Source of the DNA: Shinella sp. SUS2
GTDB lineage: Bacteria > Pseudomonadota > Alphaproteobacteria > Rhizobiales > Rhizobiaceae
Length of the DNA stretch: 64,000 nucleotides
Direction: 5' to 3'
Assembly: GCF_001262505.1 (NCBI RefSeq)
Contig: NZ_KQ410729.1
Span: forward strand, 248,001 to 312,000
The notes under the pieces are model-generated. The model saw nothing but the letters and a program-made list of their open reading frames with translations. It did no database searches and was not told the origin of the DNA. This document shows positions 1 through 9,779 of this stretch, one piece after another. Both the position numbers and the translations under genes were made by a program. Every line of letters starts with the position of its first letter. Position 1 is the first letter of the stretch.

Positions 1-934
1 TGACGCCGGCCGCCTGCGGGGCCTTGGTGCCGCGCACGATGGTCCAGGCGCGGGTTTCCTTGGGGCCGACGGTAAAATAGGTGATAAGGTCGAGCAGGTG
101 GTAGCCGGCGCGGATCAGCCGGTCGAGACCCGCTTCCTCAAGGCCGAGCGCCGAGAGGAATTCGGCGGCTTCCTCTTCCGGAAGCTGGGCGACCTCGGAT
201 TCGATCGCTGCCGAGATGATGACGCATTCGGCGCCCTGTTCCTTCGCCATGGCGGCGACGGCTTCGGTGTGCGTGTTGCCGGTCGAGGCATCGGCCTCGG
301 CGACGTTGCAGACATAGAGAACCGGGTGGGAGGTGAGGAGGTTGAGGCCCTTCAGAACCTCGATTTCCTCGGGCGCCAGCGTCTTCAGGAGCAGGCGGGC
401 CGGCTTGCCCTCGTTGAGCAGCTTCACCACGGCTTCCATGATCGGCAGCTGCGCGAGGGACTCCTTGTCCTTGCCGGTGGCGCGCTTGCGGGTCTGTTCT
501 ACGCGGCGTTCCAGGCTTTCGAGGTCGGCGAGCATCAGCTCGGTCTCGATCGTGTCGGCATCGCCGACCGGGTTGATGCGGCCCTCGACGTGGGTGATGT
601 CGTCATCCTCGAAGCAGCGCAGCACATGCACGACGGCATCGACTTCGCGGATGTTGGCGAGAAACTTGTTGCCGAGGCCTTCACCCTTCGAGGCGCCGCG
701 CACGAGGCCGGCGATGTCGACGAAGGAGATGCGGGTGGGGATGATTTCCTTGGAACCGGCGATGGTGGCGAGCGCCTTCATGCGCGGATCGGGAACAGCC
801 ACTTCGCCGGTGTTCGGCTCGATGGTGCAGAAGGGGTAGTTTGCCGCCTGGGCGGCCGCCGTCTTGGTCAGCGCGTTGAAGAGGGTCGACTTGCCGACAT
901 TCGGCAGACCGACGATACCGCATTTGAAACCCAT
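1..934 (-). CDS. ychF: YchF/Ola1-type P-loop NTPase (3' end cut by window edge)
   Basis: Ribosome-associated, redox-linked P-loop NTPase of the Obg group that favours ATP. The protein starts [17 protein letters not shown], giving a G1 loop at about residues 8-16. It has the YchF NxxE motif (NVAE) in place of NKxD, which is the basis for ATP preference in the family. About 311 residues are visible. The family is about 365 long, so only the end of the C-terminal TGS domain is missing beyond base 1. The ATG at 934 is chosen because the P-loop must follow immediately. In related rhizobia ychF usually sits close to pth; here clpS and a GNAT gene lie between them. Identity is secure. Confidence 0.95.
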   Translation of the reverse strand, partial: MGFKCGIVGLPNVGKSTLFNALTKTAAAQAANYPFCTIEPNTGEVAVPDPRMKALATIAGSKEIIPTRISFVDIAGLVRGASKGEGLGNKFLANIREVDAVVHVLRCFEDDDITHVEGRINPVGDADTIETELMLADLESLERRVEQTRKRATGKDKESLAQLPIMEAVVKLLNEGKPARLLLKTLAPEEIEVLKGLNLLTSHPVLYVCNVAEADASTGNTHTEAVAAMAKEQGAECVIISAAIESEVAQLPEEEAAEFLSALGLEEAGLDRLIRAGYHLLDLITYFTVGPKETRAWTIVRGTKAPQAAGV

Positions 935-1092
935 GGAAGTGGTCCATTCGTCTTAAGAAAATCGTTGCCCTCGCTATGGGGGATGGCGGGGGCAGGGTCA
1001 AGGCCTTCGGCCATGCAGGGCCTTGAAGTCGCCTCTCCTGCGGGGCACAATGGGGCTCACACCGCTCGGAGCCGGAATACGAGGAGCTTCCC

Positions 1093-1404
1093 ATGAGCAA
1101 TGGTGACACGACCCTCACCCCGAAAACCGTGACGGAGCCGAAGCTGGAGCGGCCGAAGCTCTACAAGATCATTCTCGTCAACGACGACTACACGCCGCGC
1201 GAATTCGTGACGCTGGTGCTGAAGGCCGTCTTCCGCATGGCGGAGGAGACGAGCTATCGCGTCATGATGACCGCACACAAGATGGGCACGGCGGTGGTGG
1301 TCGTCTGCGCCCGCGACATTGCCGAGACCAAGGCGAAGGAAGCGACGGACCTTGCCAAGGAGGCAGGCTTCCCGCTGCTCTTCCAGACCGAGCCGGAGGA
1401 GTAG
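1093..1404 (+). CDS. clpS: ClpS2-type N-degron adaptor for ClpAP
   Basis: Adaptor that delivers proteins with destabilising N-termini to ClpAP. It is 103 residues with an unstructured N-terminal tail of about 22 residues, then the core motif NDDYTPREFV, which supplies the Asn and Asp that hold the substrate alpha-amino group. The later TAHKMG keeps the pocket His. The Met of classical ClpS in DDYTPMEFV is Arg here, and the C-terminal half (VVVVCARDIAETKAKEA) matches the alphaproteobacterial ClpS2 paralogue rather than ClpS1. A good GAGGAG site precedes the ATG. No clpA follows, so it is a solitary gene divergent from ychF. Confidence 0.93.
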   Translation: MSNGDTTLTPKTVTEPKLERPKLYKIILVNDDYTPREFVTLVLKAVFRMAEETSYRVMMTAHKMGTAVVVVCARDIAETKAKEATDLAKEAGFPLLFQTEPEE

Positions 1405-1863
1405 TCAGTCCGGTGTGGGACGGCGGATCTGGAAGCCGGTCTTGTCCTGCCGGAAGCCGCAGCTCGTGTAGAAGGCATGGGCTTCGCTGTCGCCCCGGCC
1501 CGTCAGCAGCATGACCTTGTAGCAGCCGGCCGCCCAGGCCGTATCGATCGCATGCCGGATGACGGCACGGCCGAGGCCCCGCCGGCGGGCGGTGTGGTGG
1601 GTGACGACGTTCTCGATCAGCGCATAGGGGGCGCCGCCCCGGGTGAGGTTCGGCACGATGACGAGCGTGCAGGAGGCGAGCGGCTTTTGCCTGTCCGCGG
1701 CGACGAAGATCGTCATGACGGGCTGGGCGAGGATTGCGGCGAAGCGATCATGCGCCGTTGCCGCATCCAGCGGCGGATCGGCAGGATTGAGTTCGGCATA
1801 GAGCGCGAGCAGCCCCGGAAGATCGCCCGGTTCTGCGGGGCGCAGGTCCACGTCCGCAGCCAT
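1405..1863 (-). CDS. GNAT-family N-acetyltransferase
   Basis: Predicted acetyl-CoA-dependent N-acetyltransferase of 152 residues, a normal single GNAT domain. The acetyl-CoA pyrophosphate loop appears as RRRGLGRAV at about residues 94-102, preceded by the beta-4 strand IENVVTH. The C-terminal AHAFYTSCGF is the typical GNAT helix and strand. The start lies 1 nt after the pth stop on the same strand, so the two are probably co-transcribed and translationally coupled. The 3' end abuts clpS tail to tail. The substrate cannot be read from the sequence. Confidence 0.85.
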   Translation of the reverse strand: MAADVDLRPAEPGDLPGLLALYAELNPADPPLDAATAHDRFAAILAQPVMTIFVAADRQKPLASCTLVIVPNLTRGGAPYALIENVVTHHTARRRGLGRAVIRHAIDTAWAAGCYKVMLLTGRGDSEAHAFYTSCGFRQDKTGFQIRRPTPD

Positions 1864-1864
1864 C

Positions 1865-2581
1865 CTAGTCGCCCTTGTTGCCGAGCAGTTTCTTCAGCAT
1901 CTCCGCCATCGGCCCGGTCGTCGGCAGGATCTTCGGCTGGGCGTGGTTGCGCGCCTGGCGGATATGGGATTGGCCGGCCGGTTTCTGTGCGGGCGTCTTT
2001 TCCGCTTCCGGCTTGCTGCCGGTGGCGAGCGCCAGCTTGTTCATCAGCTGCGAATCCTCTCCCCGCACCAGCATGTCGGCATTGAGGGCGAGCTCGTCGA
2101 GCAGCGGGTCGAGCCAGCTATGGTCGACCTTGGCGAAATCGCCGAGCACATGGTTGGTGACGAGTTCCTTGGCGCCCGGATGACCGATGCCGAGGCGCAG
2201 GCGCCGATAGTCCTTGCCGCAATGGGCGTCGATCGACTTGATGCCGTTGTGCCCGCCATGGCCGCCGCCGACCTTGATGCGCGCCTTGCCCGGCGCAAGA
2301 TCCAGTTCGTCGTAGATCGCGACGATGTCCTTCGGCGCCAGCTTGTAGAAGCGCATGGCCTCACCGACGGATTCGCCCGACAGGTTCATGAAGGTCTGCG
2401 GCTTGACGAGCAGCACCTTCTCGCCGGCAAGCTCGCCTTCGGAGATTTCTGCCTTGAACTTCTTCGACCAGGGCGAAAAGGGGCTCTTGCGGTGGATCGC
2501 GTCCAGCGCCATGAAACCGATATTGTGGCGGTTGCCCGCATATTTTGCGCCCGGATTGCCGAGCCCCGCGATGATCTGCAT
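1865..2581 (-). CDS. pth: peptidyl-tRNA hydrolase with C-terminal extension
   Basis: Releases peptides from drop-off peptidyl-tRNA in the cytoplasm. The N-terminus [11 protein letters not shown] and the RHNIGF motif carry the catalytic Asn and His; the Asp sits in YDELDL. The GGGHGGHNG loop is also present. The open frame runs 13 codons further upstream, but the ATG at 2581 puts the conserved LGNPG at its usual place. At 238 residues it is about 45 longer than the E. coli enzyme, through a Lys/Pro/Gln-rich tail that ends in a short amphipathic segment. Such tails are common in alphaproteobacteria. Confidence 0.95.
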   Translation of the reverse strand: MQIIAGLGNPGAKYAGNRHNIGFMALDAIHRKSPFSPWSKKFKAEISEGELAGEKVLLVKPQTFMNLSGESVGEAMRFYKLAPKDIVAIYDELDLAPGKARIKVGGGHGGHNGIKSIDAHCGKDYRRLRLGIGHPGAKELVTNHVLGDFAKVDHSWLDPLLDELALNADMLVRGEDSQLMNKLALATGSKPEAEKTPAQKPAGQSHIRQARNHAQPKILPTTGPMAEMLKKLLGNKGD

Positions 2582-2652
2582 GGAATGGTCCGCAAAATGG
2601 ATCTGTCCGGCCTTCACCACCGCGAAAGCGACCGGAAGTCAACCGTCCGCAT

Positions 2653-3402
2653 TCATTTCTTCGCGCCACCATCGGCCGTGCGCGGATTCGGCGGCAGGCC
2701 GTAGGCTGTGTAGATGCGGTCCTGCTCACCGCTGACGATGAGCTGGTCGAGCGCCGCCTGCAGCCGCTTGATAAGCGCGGGTGGGGTCTGCTTGTGGCAG
2801 GCGAGGCCATAAATCTGGCCGGCCATCAGCATGGCCTTTTCAACCGGCTGGCCCTGGTTGATAAGGTTCTCATAGGTCTTGATCGAGGTCGGCATCAGGT
2901 CGATGCGGCCGGAGAGCAGCTTGCGCACCGAAATGTCGATGTCCGCTGCAAGGTCGATCTTTTTAAAACCGAGGCCCTCCAGCGCTTCGACGGCAAAATC
3001 GCCACGCTGCGAGCCGACATTCATGGCAAGCGCGTCCTGCAGGTTTGCCGGCCCCTTGCTGCCATCCTTGCGCTTCAGCAGCACCATTTCGTCTTTCAGC
3101 AGCGGATTGACCCAGGCGAAGCGATCGGCGCGCTCCCGGTTGTAGCCAGTCGTGAAGACGCAGTTCATCGGCTGGCTTTCGGCCATCGCGAAGGCACGAG
3201 CCCAGGGCATGATCTCGATCGTGTAGTCGACGCCGGCGGCCTTTGCCATTGCCTCGACCTGCTCGACCGCGATGCCGGTGATCTTGCCGTCCTTGGAATA
3301 GTTGAAGGGTGCGTATTCCTCCGTCACGAAATGCAGCGTTTCGGCGAGCGGCGCTGAAAAGTGGGCGAGCGACAGGCAAAGCGTCAAAAGCAGCGTCTTC
3401 AT
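2653..3402 (-). CDS. periplasmic amino-acid-type substrate-binding protein
   Basis: Extracellular solute-binding protein, family 3 fold, 249 residues. A signal peptide covers about residues 1-20. The mature part begins ETLHFVTEEYAPFNY, typical of polar amino-acid or opine binding proteins, and later VGSQRGDFAVEAL and GRIDLMPTS mark lobe II. There is no permease or ATPase next to it. It lies 21 nt downstream of the GGDEF-EAL gene on the same strand, so it may instead act as a periplasmic sensor partner of that membrane protein; that is inference. RBS GAGG upstream of the ATG. Confidence 0.85.
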   Translation of the reverse strand: MKTLLLTLCLSLAHFSAPLAETLHFVTEEYAPFNYSKDGKITGIAVEQVEAMAKAAGVDYTIEIMPWARAFAMAESQPMNCVFTTGYNRERADRFAWVNPLLKDEMVLLKRKDGSKGPANLQDALAMNVGSQRGDFAVEALEGLGFKKIDLAADIDISVRKLLSGRIDLMPTSIKTYENLINQGQPVEKAMLMAGQIYGLACHKQTPPALIKRLQAALDQLIVSGEQDRIYTAYGLPPNPRTADGGAKK

Positions 3403-3423
3403 CGTCTCGTCCTCAGTCTTTCA

Positions 3424-5817
3424 TCAGGAGGCAGCGGCGCGGCGCTCCGGCCTTTCCGTCATCGTGAATTCGTCCAGTTTCTCCAGGAGCGCGTCAAGCG
3501 GAAGAGGACGGCTCAGGAGATAGCCTTGGCCGAACTCGATCTGCATGGACTGGAGGATATCCCACTGTTCCGTCGTCTCGATGCCCTCCGCCACGACCGC
3601 ACAACCCATCTGGTGCGAGATCGTGCGGATACCCTCGATCAGCATGCGGCTCTTGCGGCGCACGTCCGGCTGGTCGGAAGAGAGCGAGCGGGTGAAGGAC
3701 TGGTCGACCTTGACGATATCGACGGGAAAACGGTTGAGATAGGACAGCGAGGAATAGCCGGTGCCGAAATCGTCGAGTGCGATGCGGCAACCGAGATCGG
3801 AAAGTGCGTCGAGCACCTCGCGCACGATGGGATTGTCGAGCATCAGTACGGCCTCGGTGATTTCCACCACGATGCGCGACGGTGTGACGCCGTGTTCCAG
3901 GAGCAGGGCGGCAAGGCGGGCGGGCAAAGCGGGCTCGAACTGCAGGGGCGAGAAGTTCACGGCAAGATAGCTGTCGGCAAGCCCATCGAGCTTTGAAATG
4001 ACGGCGAGGCTGGCGATCGACTTCGAGAGGATGGTGTCCCCGATGCGGCTGATCGAACCGTTCTCCTCCGCAATGCCGATGATCTCGGCCGGCGGCAGCA
4101 GGCCGCGCTCGGGGTGGCTGAGACGCATCAGGGCCTCGAAACCGGCGACGCGTCCGTCAGCGAGCGAAACGATCGGCTGGAGATGGGCGACGAACCAGTC
4201 GTCGCGCAGGCCCTGGTCGATGAACTGCTCGGTTTCCAGCCGCTTGCGGGCGATGTCCACCATATTGTTGTCGAAGAGCTGCACGCCGTTCTTGCCGCTG
4301 CGCTTGCGCGCATACATCGCCATGTCCGACTTCTGCAGCAGGCAGGCCGCCGTCGAGGCGTGGTCTGGATAGACGGCGACGCCGATGCTGGCGCTGACTT
4401 GCAGGTCCGCGCCGTTGATGGTGAGGGGCGTGCGCAGGCTCGCAACCAACCGTTCGCTGACATCCATGGCGAGCTGCCGCGCGTTCGGGGCGGCGAGCAG
4501 GATGGCGAATTCGTCGCCGCCGAGCCGGGCGATGCGGTCGCCCGCACGCAGCTGCCGGCGCAGGCGTGTCGCCACCTGGCAAAGCACGTCGTCGCCGGCG
4601 GCATGGCCGAGGTTGTCGTTGATCCACTTGAAGCGGTCGAGATCGACGAAGAGGCAGGCGAGCTGCTGGCCGAGCCTGTCGGCGGTGCCGATCAGCTCAT
4701 CGAGCACCGATTCGAAGCCCTGCCGGTTGAGCAGGCCCGTCAGGTGGTCGGTGATCGCCTGGTGATGGTTGCGGTTCTCCGCCTCCTTGAGGTCGGTGAC
4801 GTCGGTCATCACGGAGAGCGACAGCGCCTGGCGGTGGCTGCTGGCAGCGGCGCCGGTTTCCAGGATCAACACGTCGATCATGCTGCCATCGGCGCAGCGG
4901 AAGCGGACGGTCGCCTCGCAGATGCCGCCATTGGCGTTGTTCTCGTCATGGCGCCTGCGATAGGTCTCGCGCCAGTCCTCGGCAACGAAGTCGGTGAACT
5001 CCTGGCCGATCACCGCGGCGCGGCGATAGCCGGTCGCGGTCAGCCAGTAGTCGCTGACCGCGGTGATGCGGTTCTCCGCGTCGATGGAGAAGAGCATGGC
5101 CGGCGTGAGATTGTAGATGTCGGTGGCGCGGGCATGAGCGAGCTTCAGCTCCTTCTCCTCGCGCTCCAGCTGGCTCTGCATCTCGTTGAAATTGTGGGCG
5201 AGGGCGCCCATCTCGTCGCTCGATGTCCAGTCGACATGATGGCGCGAGCCGAGCCGGCGTGTCGCCTCGATGGCGGCCGTCAGCCGCATCAGCGGGCGGA
5301 TGACGGTGATGCGGTTGCCGATGATGGCGGCGGTAAAGAGTGTCGCCACGGCAAAGAAGAAGATGGCGAAGATGCTCATCTCGTCCGTCGAGAATCGCGA
5401 GAGCAGGCCCTCCTTGCGGATCCAGATTTCCGCCGTACCGACCTTCTTGATGCCGTCGTTCGCCTTGTAGAGGATGTCGGTCTTGACGATCGAGCGGGCG
5501 TCGTCCGGGTCGGGACGCGTCGCGGGCTTGCTGATGTCGATGACATCCGAGGTGTCACGCACATGGACGAAGGAGATGTCGGCATCTGCCTGCAACGCGC
5601 TGACGATCTGGTCGATGCTGTCCTTGTCGAAATCCCACAATGGCTTGCCGAGTGCCTGGACGTTGGCCTCAAGCAGCACTTCTGTGTTCTCCAGGCGCTC
5701 CCGCGCGACGCGGTCGGAGGAAAGGATCAGGAAAAGTGCGAAGAGCGGGGCGACGAAGATGAACAGGGCGCCGATGACGATGGCAATGAAGCGGCTTTCC
5801 ACCGAATGCATTTTCAT
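3424..5817 (-). CDS. membrane GGDEF-EAL protein with HAMP and PAS domains
   Basis: Dual-domain c-di-GMP enzyme. A first membrane helix near the N-terminus and a second about 130-150 residues later enclose a periplasmic sensor region. HAMP and PAS domains follow, then GGDEF, then EAL. The GGDEF motif is intact (ARLGGDEFAILL) and preceded by an RAGD inhibitory I-site. The EAL domain keeps GFEALMR, DDFGTGYSSL, DIVKVDQSF and AEGIETTEQ, so both cyclase and phosphodiesterase chemistry look possible. The frame is open to 5880; the start at 5817 (MKMHSVESRF) sits just before the first helix, and 5832 or 5880 remain possible. The periplasmic-binding protein is directly downstream. Confidence 0.9.
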   Translation of the reverse strand: MKMHSVESRFIAIVIGALFIFVAPLFALFLILSSDRVARERLENTEVLLEANVQALGKPLWDFDKDSIDQIVSALQADADISFVHVRDTSDVIDISKPATRPDPDDARSIVKTDILYKANDGIKKVGTAEIWIRKEGLLSRFSTDEMSIFAIFFFAVATLFTAAIIGNRITVIRPLMRLTAAIEATRRLGSRHHVDWTSSDEMGALAHNFNEMQSQLEREEKELKLAHARATDIYNLTPAMLFSIDAENRITAVSDYWLTATGYRRAAVIGQEFTDFVAEDWRETYRRRHDENNANGGICEATVRFRCADGSMIDVLILETGAAASSHRQALSLSVMTDVTDLKEAENRNHHQAITDHLTGLLNRQGFESVLDELIGTADRLGQQLACLFVDLDRFKWINDNLGHAAGDDVLCQVATRLRRQLRAGDRIARLGGDEFAILLAAPNARQLAMDVSERLVASLRTPLTINGADLQVSASIGVAVYPDHASTAACLLQKSDMAMYARKRSGKNGVQLFDNNMVDIARKRLETEQFIDQGLRDDWFVAHLQPIVSLADGRVAGFEALMRLSHPERGLLPPAEIIGIAEENGSISRIGDTILSKSIASLAVISKLDGLADSYLAVNFSPLQFEPALPARLAALLLEHGVTPSRIVVEITEAVLMLDNPIVREVLDALSDLGCRIALDDFGTGYSSLSYLNRFPVDIVKVDQSFTRSLSSDQPDVRRKSRMLIEGIRTISHQMGCAVVAEGIETTEQWDILQSMQIEFGQGYLLSRPLPLDALLEKLDEFTMTERPERRAAAS

Positions 5818-5991
5818 GCCGGTTGCCCCCATGCCATGATGCCAAGCCCGCCCATAACGCCCCTCTTTGGCTTTCGCCATCTGTGAGGCTTAGATTTTCA
5901 TCAAAGTCTTAAATGTTGCTGAAATCGCCGTCCGGAAAAGTGCTGAAAATTCAGGCCTCACGCCACGGTAGTGGCGGAAAGCGGGCAAAGA

Positions 5992-6023
5992 AAAGCCCCG
6001 CATCCGTCGGGATGCGGGGCTTT
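5992..6023 (-). terminator. rplY intrinsic terminator
   Basis: Perfect 14-bp stem (AAAGCCCCGCATCC and its complement) with a 4-nt loop. On the minus strand it is followed by TTTTCTTT. It lies 24 nt past the rplY stop. Confidence 0.9.
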
Positions 6024-6046
6024 CGAAGCCGTCAGAACGGAACCGA

Positions 6047-6655
6047 TTACTCGGATGCTTCCGTTGCTTCTTCTTCCTTCACGCCGGCAGCCGGGACAGC
6101 GATCGTGGCGATCGTGAAGTCGCGGTCGGCGATGACCGGGCTCGTGCCCTTCGGCAGCTTGACATGCGAGATGTGGATGCCGTCGCCGACCTTCAGGCCG
6201 GCCAGGTCAGCCGTGATGAATTCCGGAATGTCGCCGGCCAGAGCATGCAGTTCGACAGCGTGGCGAACGATGTTCAGGACGCCGCCGGCCTTGATGCCCG
6301 GGGACTTCTCTTCGTTGACGAAGTGAACCGGAACTTCGACGACGACGTGGGTGTTGCCCGAAACGCGCAGGAAGTCGACATGCATCGTGAAGTCGCGGAC
6401 CGGATCAAGCTGGTAGTCCTTCGGCAGTACCTTGATCTTCTCGCCGTTGACGTCGATCGTCGCAACCGTCGTCTTGAAACCGCCGGCGTGGATACGCTGC
6501 GTGACGTCCTTGGTCGACAGGGCGATGGAGAGCGGGGCCTGCTTGTCGCCGTAAATGACTGCGGGAATAAGGCCGTTGCGGCGAAGTTCACGGGAGGACC
6601 CCTTACCAACCCGTTCGCGCGTCTCGGCCTTGAGCTCGTAAGTGTCGTGGCTCAT
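6047..6655 (-). CDS. rplY: 50S ribosomal protein L25, long CTC/TL5 form
   Basis: 5S-rRNA-binding protein of the large subunit. It is 202 residues, the two-domain general-stress form rather than the 94-residue E. coli form. The N-terminal RNA-binding domain carries the signature [24 protein letters not shown], and the C-terminal domain contains [16 protein letters not shown]. The tail is Glu-rich ([10 protein letters not shown]). A 7-bp stem-loop (GGCAGGG with CCCTGCC, 6694-6711) lies in the leader about 40 nt before the start, which could be an autoregulatory structure; that is untested. A strong terminator follows the gene. Confidence 0.96.
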   Translation of the reverse strand: MSHDTYELKAETRERVGKGSSRELRRNGLIPAVIYGDKQAPLSIALSTKDVTQRIHAGGFKTTVATIDVNGEKIKVLPKDYQLDPVRDFTMHVDFLRVSGNTHVVVEVPVHFVNEEKSPGIKAGGVLNIVRHAVELHALAGDIPEFITADLAGLKVGDGIHISHVKLPKGTSPVIADRDFTIATIAVPAAGVKEEEATEASE

Positions 6656-6889
6656 GGCTTTACCTTTCGTGTGTTACTGGAGAGCCCTTCGCAGGCAGGG
6701 ATCGCCCTGCCGCCGCAAAAAGCTTGAGGATTTCGTGAAAGCCTCATCCACGTTGCCTCCAAGGGTGTCTACGCGGACGGGGGCTCGATAAACGAGAACG
6801 CCCGGAAATGCAAGGCCCGCAGCTGGATTGACACGATGCGGTCATGATTGGATGTTCGCTTGCAAATCAGTTCGGCGAAGGAAACCACG

Positions 6890-8344
6890 ATGAGAAGACA
6901 GATCCTGATGGCCTCGGCCGCATTCGCGCTTGTATCCGCAAGCCCGGTCCTTGCCCAGGAGGTTTCGCCAGCCGAGGCCGAAAGTATCCAGCAGAAGCTC
7001 ACGCGCTACCTGCCGCAGGATATGATCGAGGCGGGTCTCGTCAGCGTCAAGGCGGCGACCTCGTTCTACGAGCTGCGCTTCAATCCGGCCGTGCTGCTCG
7101 AGAAGCACAAGTCCGGCGCGGTGACGGTCGAAGGGTTGAAGCCGATGACGGCCTATCTGAGGCCCATGCCGGAAGGCACCTATCGTATCGAGGCGAACGA
7201 CAATCTCGACATCAAGGGGTCTGTCGACGTCGCGCCCGGCAAGAATTCCTTCTCCTACATCATTGCCTCGATGACACTCGAAGGCATCTACGATCCTGAT
7301 ATCCTCTACTTTACCTCCGCCGACTGGAAGGCCGAGAAGATCGCCTTCACCAGCACCTCGCCGCAGGAGAGCATCACGGCAAGCTTCGGCGAGACGGTGA
7401 TGCGTCTTGCCGCGGAGAAGAAGGGCGAGGGCATTCTCGACATTTCCAGCACGGGCGTGATGAAGGCCTTTGCCGAGACGATCACCGGCGGTGCGAACGG
7501 CCGGGTGGATATCAGCGCCGACACGGTCGACATCGATGTCAGCATGGATGGTGCGCGCAACAAGGTGGTGCAGGACCTCGTCTTCTTCGTGCTCGACAAC
7601 ATGCACAAGGACAAGCTGGAGGCGGCGGATGCGGCGCGGCTGAAGGAGATGCTGCGCTCCGCCCTGCCGGTCTTCGACAACCTCACCGAAACGATCAAGG
7701 CCTCCAATGTGAGCGTCGGTACGGAGCAGGGTACGTTCGGCGCCGAGAGCATCAGCTATGTCATCGACATGAACGGCATTGCCCATTCCACCCGTGTCGG
7801 CTTCGGTTTCGGCGTGGAGAAGCCCAAGCCGCCGGCCGGCATCCTGCCGGCGGCCTTTGCGGAGGCGCTGCCGGAGCGCGCGACCTTCAAGGCGGCGGTG
7901 ACCAATCTCGATCTTGCCGGCGCGGTCAACTATCTCATCGACCATGCCGATTTCACCAAGCCCGAGCCGTTGACGGAGGCGCAGAACCAGGAGATCGGCC
8001 GCATCATCCTGCCGGACGGCGCGATGACCATGGAATTCGAGGACATTTCCGCCGTCTCGCCGATCTACGACGTGCATCTCGCCGGCAAGATGCTGGTCTA
8101 TCCCGAGCAGCAGGATCGCCATAGCGCGGAGGTGACGGTGACCATGCGCAACTTCGACAAGACGATCGCCTATCTCCAGAAGAACGCCGCCACGGTGCCG
8201 GAATTCGGTCAGGCCGCCTTCGGCCTCCTGATGATGAAGGGCCTCGCCCGCGATGCCGGCGGCGGCGCGCAGGCCTGGGACCTGACGGTCGACAAGGACG
8301 GCAAGGTGCTGGTCAACGGCCAGCCGCTGCCCTTCCAGCAGTAA
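6890..8344 (+). CDS. secreted protein of unknown function, 484 aa
   Basis: I do not recognise a family with confidence. The start at 6890 gives a clear signal peptide ending ASPVLAQ at about residue 23, and GAAGGAAA upstream is a fitting ribosome site; the frame is open 14 codons further 5'. The mature protein is rich in beta-type segments and lacks cysteines and obvious catalytic motifs. Repeated segments such as AVTVEGLKPM, GSVDVAPGKNSFSYII and ILDISSTGVMKAF suggest a repetitive beta-fold, perhaps a periplasmic lipid- or assembly-type protein (DUF945/DUF2125-like topology is possible but unproven). It is divergent from rplY and convergent with the BenE-type gene. Confidence 0.7.
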   Translation: MRRQILMASAAFALVSASPVLAQEVSPAEAESIQQKLTRYLPQDMIEAGLVSVKAATSFYELRFNPAVLLEKHKSGAVTVEGLKPMTAYLRPMPEGTYRIEANDNLDIKGSVDVAPGKNSFSYIIASMTLEGIYDPDILYFTSADWKAEKIAFTSTSPQESITASFGETVMRLAAEKKGEGILDISSTGVMKAFAETITGGANGRVDISADTVDIDVSMDGARNKVVQDLVFFVLDNMHKDKLEAADAARLKEMLRSALPVFDNLTETIKASNVSVGTEQGTFGAESISYVIDMNGIAHSTRVGFGFGVEKPKPPAGILPAAFAEALPERATFKAAVTNLDLAGAVNYLIDHADFTKPEPLTEAQNQEIGRIILPDGAMTMEFEDISAVSPIYDVHLAGKMLVYPEQQDRHSAEVTVTMRNFDKTIAYLQKNAATVPEFGQAAFGLLMMKGLARDAGGGAQAWDLTVDKDGKVLVNGQPLPFQQ

Positions 8345-8347
8345 GGG

Positions 8348-9538
8348 TCAGGACCTGGCGCGGCGTCTTGCCGTGAGGCGGGCGAGCGCCAGCATCAGCC
8401 CTCCGGCGATCAGACCCCAGAAGGCGCCGGAAATGCCGGCGAAGGAAACACCCGAGGCGGTGACGAGGAAGGTCACCGCCGCAGCCTCGCGGCCCTCCGG
8501 CTCCTTGAAGGCGTTGAGCGCCGAGCCGGCAAAGGCGCTGATCAGCGCGAGCCCGGCGACGGCCTGGATGAGGATCGGCGGGGCGAGGCTGACAAAGGCC
8601 GTGACGGCGCCTGCGGCGAGCCCGAAGATCACGTAGAAGACGCCGGCATTGATCGCCGCCCAGTAACGCTTGGCCGGGTCGGGATGCGCGTCGCTTCCGG
8701 CGCACATGGCGGCGGTGATGGCGGCTAGGTTGACCGCATGGCCGCCGAAGGGCGCCGACAGCAGCGAGAAGAGACCGGTGACGGCAAAAAGCGGGCCGGG
8801 ACTGGGCTCGTAGTGGTTGACCTTCAGAACGGCGATGCCCGGAATATTCTGCGAGGCCATGGTGACAATGAAGAGTGGCAGTGCGATGCCGACGAGCCCG
8901 GCGACGGTGAAGACGGGTGCGACGATCTCCGGCCGCGGCAGTAGCGAGTCGGCGAGGCCTGAAAGGGCGCCTTCGGGAATGTCGATGCCGAAGGCAAGCA
9001 CGGCGACGAAGGCGGCAAGCGCCGCCGGTACGGCGTAAAGCCTGTTGATGCTGCCGACGACCACCCAGGCAAGGACGATCGGCAGGCCGAGCAGCGGATC
9101 GAAGGCGATGGCCTTCACCGGAGCGAAGCAGAGGCCGATGAGGACGCCCGACAGCATGGCATTGGCGAGGGTCGCCGGGATTGCAGCGACCATGCGGCCA
9201 AGCGGCTTCCACAGGCCCGCGATGACGATCAGCACCGCGCAGACGAGGAACCCGCCGACGGCCGTCGCAAAGCCGCCCTCCACGGCGCCGGAACTTGCCA
9301 GCAGCGCGGCGCCCGGTGTCGACCAGGCAATAGAGACGGGGAGCCGCGTTGTGGCGCTGAGCACGATCGCGCAGACGCCCATCGACACGGACAGCGCCAT
9401 CAGGCCGGAAGCCGCCTGCGCCTCCGTGGCGCCGACGCCGGTCAGCCCGTGCAGCACGACGGCGAAGGAACTCGCAAAACCGACGAAGGCGGTGAGCAGG
9501 CCCATGAACAGGGCTTGGGCGGAAAAATCACGAAACAT
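8348..9538 (-). CDS. benE: BenE-family benzoate/proton symporter
   Basis: Inner-membrane transporter of about 396 residues with roughly 12 hydrophobic segments. Family hallmarks include IAWSTPGAALL, NIPGIAVLK and FGGHAVNLAAITAA. The frame is open to 9709, but the extra N-terminus is Arg/Pro-rich and unlike the family, so the ATG at 9538 (MFRDFSAQALF) is preferred. Its ribosome site is poor. No benzoate catabolic gene is nearby, so the substrate is unproven. It is divergent from the AcoR-like regulator. Confidence 0.85.
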   Translation of the reverse strand: MFRDFSAQALFMGLLTAFVGFASSFAVVLHGLTGVGATEAQAASGLMALSVSMGVCAIVLSATTRLPVSIAWSTPGAALLASSGAVEGGFATAVGGFLVCAVLIVIAGLWKPLGRMVAAIPATLANAMLSGVLIGLCFAPVKAIAFDPLLGLPIVLAWVVVGSINRLYAVPAALAAFVAVLAFGIDIPEGALSGLADSLLPRPEIVAPVFTVAGLVGIALPLFIVTMASQNIPGIAVLKVNHYEPSPGPLFAVTGLFSLLSAPFGGHAVNLAAITAAMCAGSDAHPDPAKRYWAAINAGVFYVIFGLAAGAVTAFVSLAPPILIQAVAGLALISAFAGSALNAFKEPEGREAAAVTFLVTASGVSFAGISGAFWGLIAGGLMLALARLTARRRARS

Positions 9539-9779
9539 GGCAAGGATCGATGCTGGACAGGAATGTGCACTGGTAACAGGCGCCGGGCGGCTTGGAAACA
9601 GGGTTTCGGCAAGGGCAGGACCCGGCAGGACGGACAGGAGGCCATTGCCTCGACGGAGCCCTGTTCGCCCCAGTCTTGTACCTTTGTCCTGCTGGACCGG
9701 CAGGCGCAAACATGGCTATAGTCGTTGAGCGTTGTATTCTGGCGCGACGATCGGTCGAAGCTTTCGGGGAGGAGAGCGG

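Noticed and set aside
4114..5886. Long plus-strand open frame opposite the GGDEF-EAL gene
   Set aside because: Antisense shadow of a high-GC gene; no family features, no ribosome site, and the minus-strand protein has all expected motifs.
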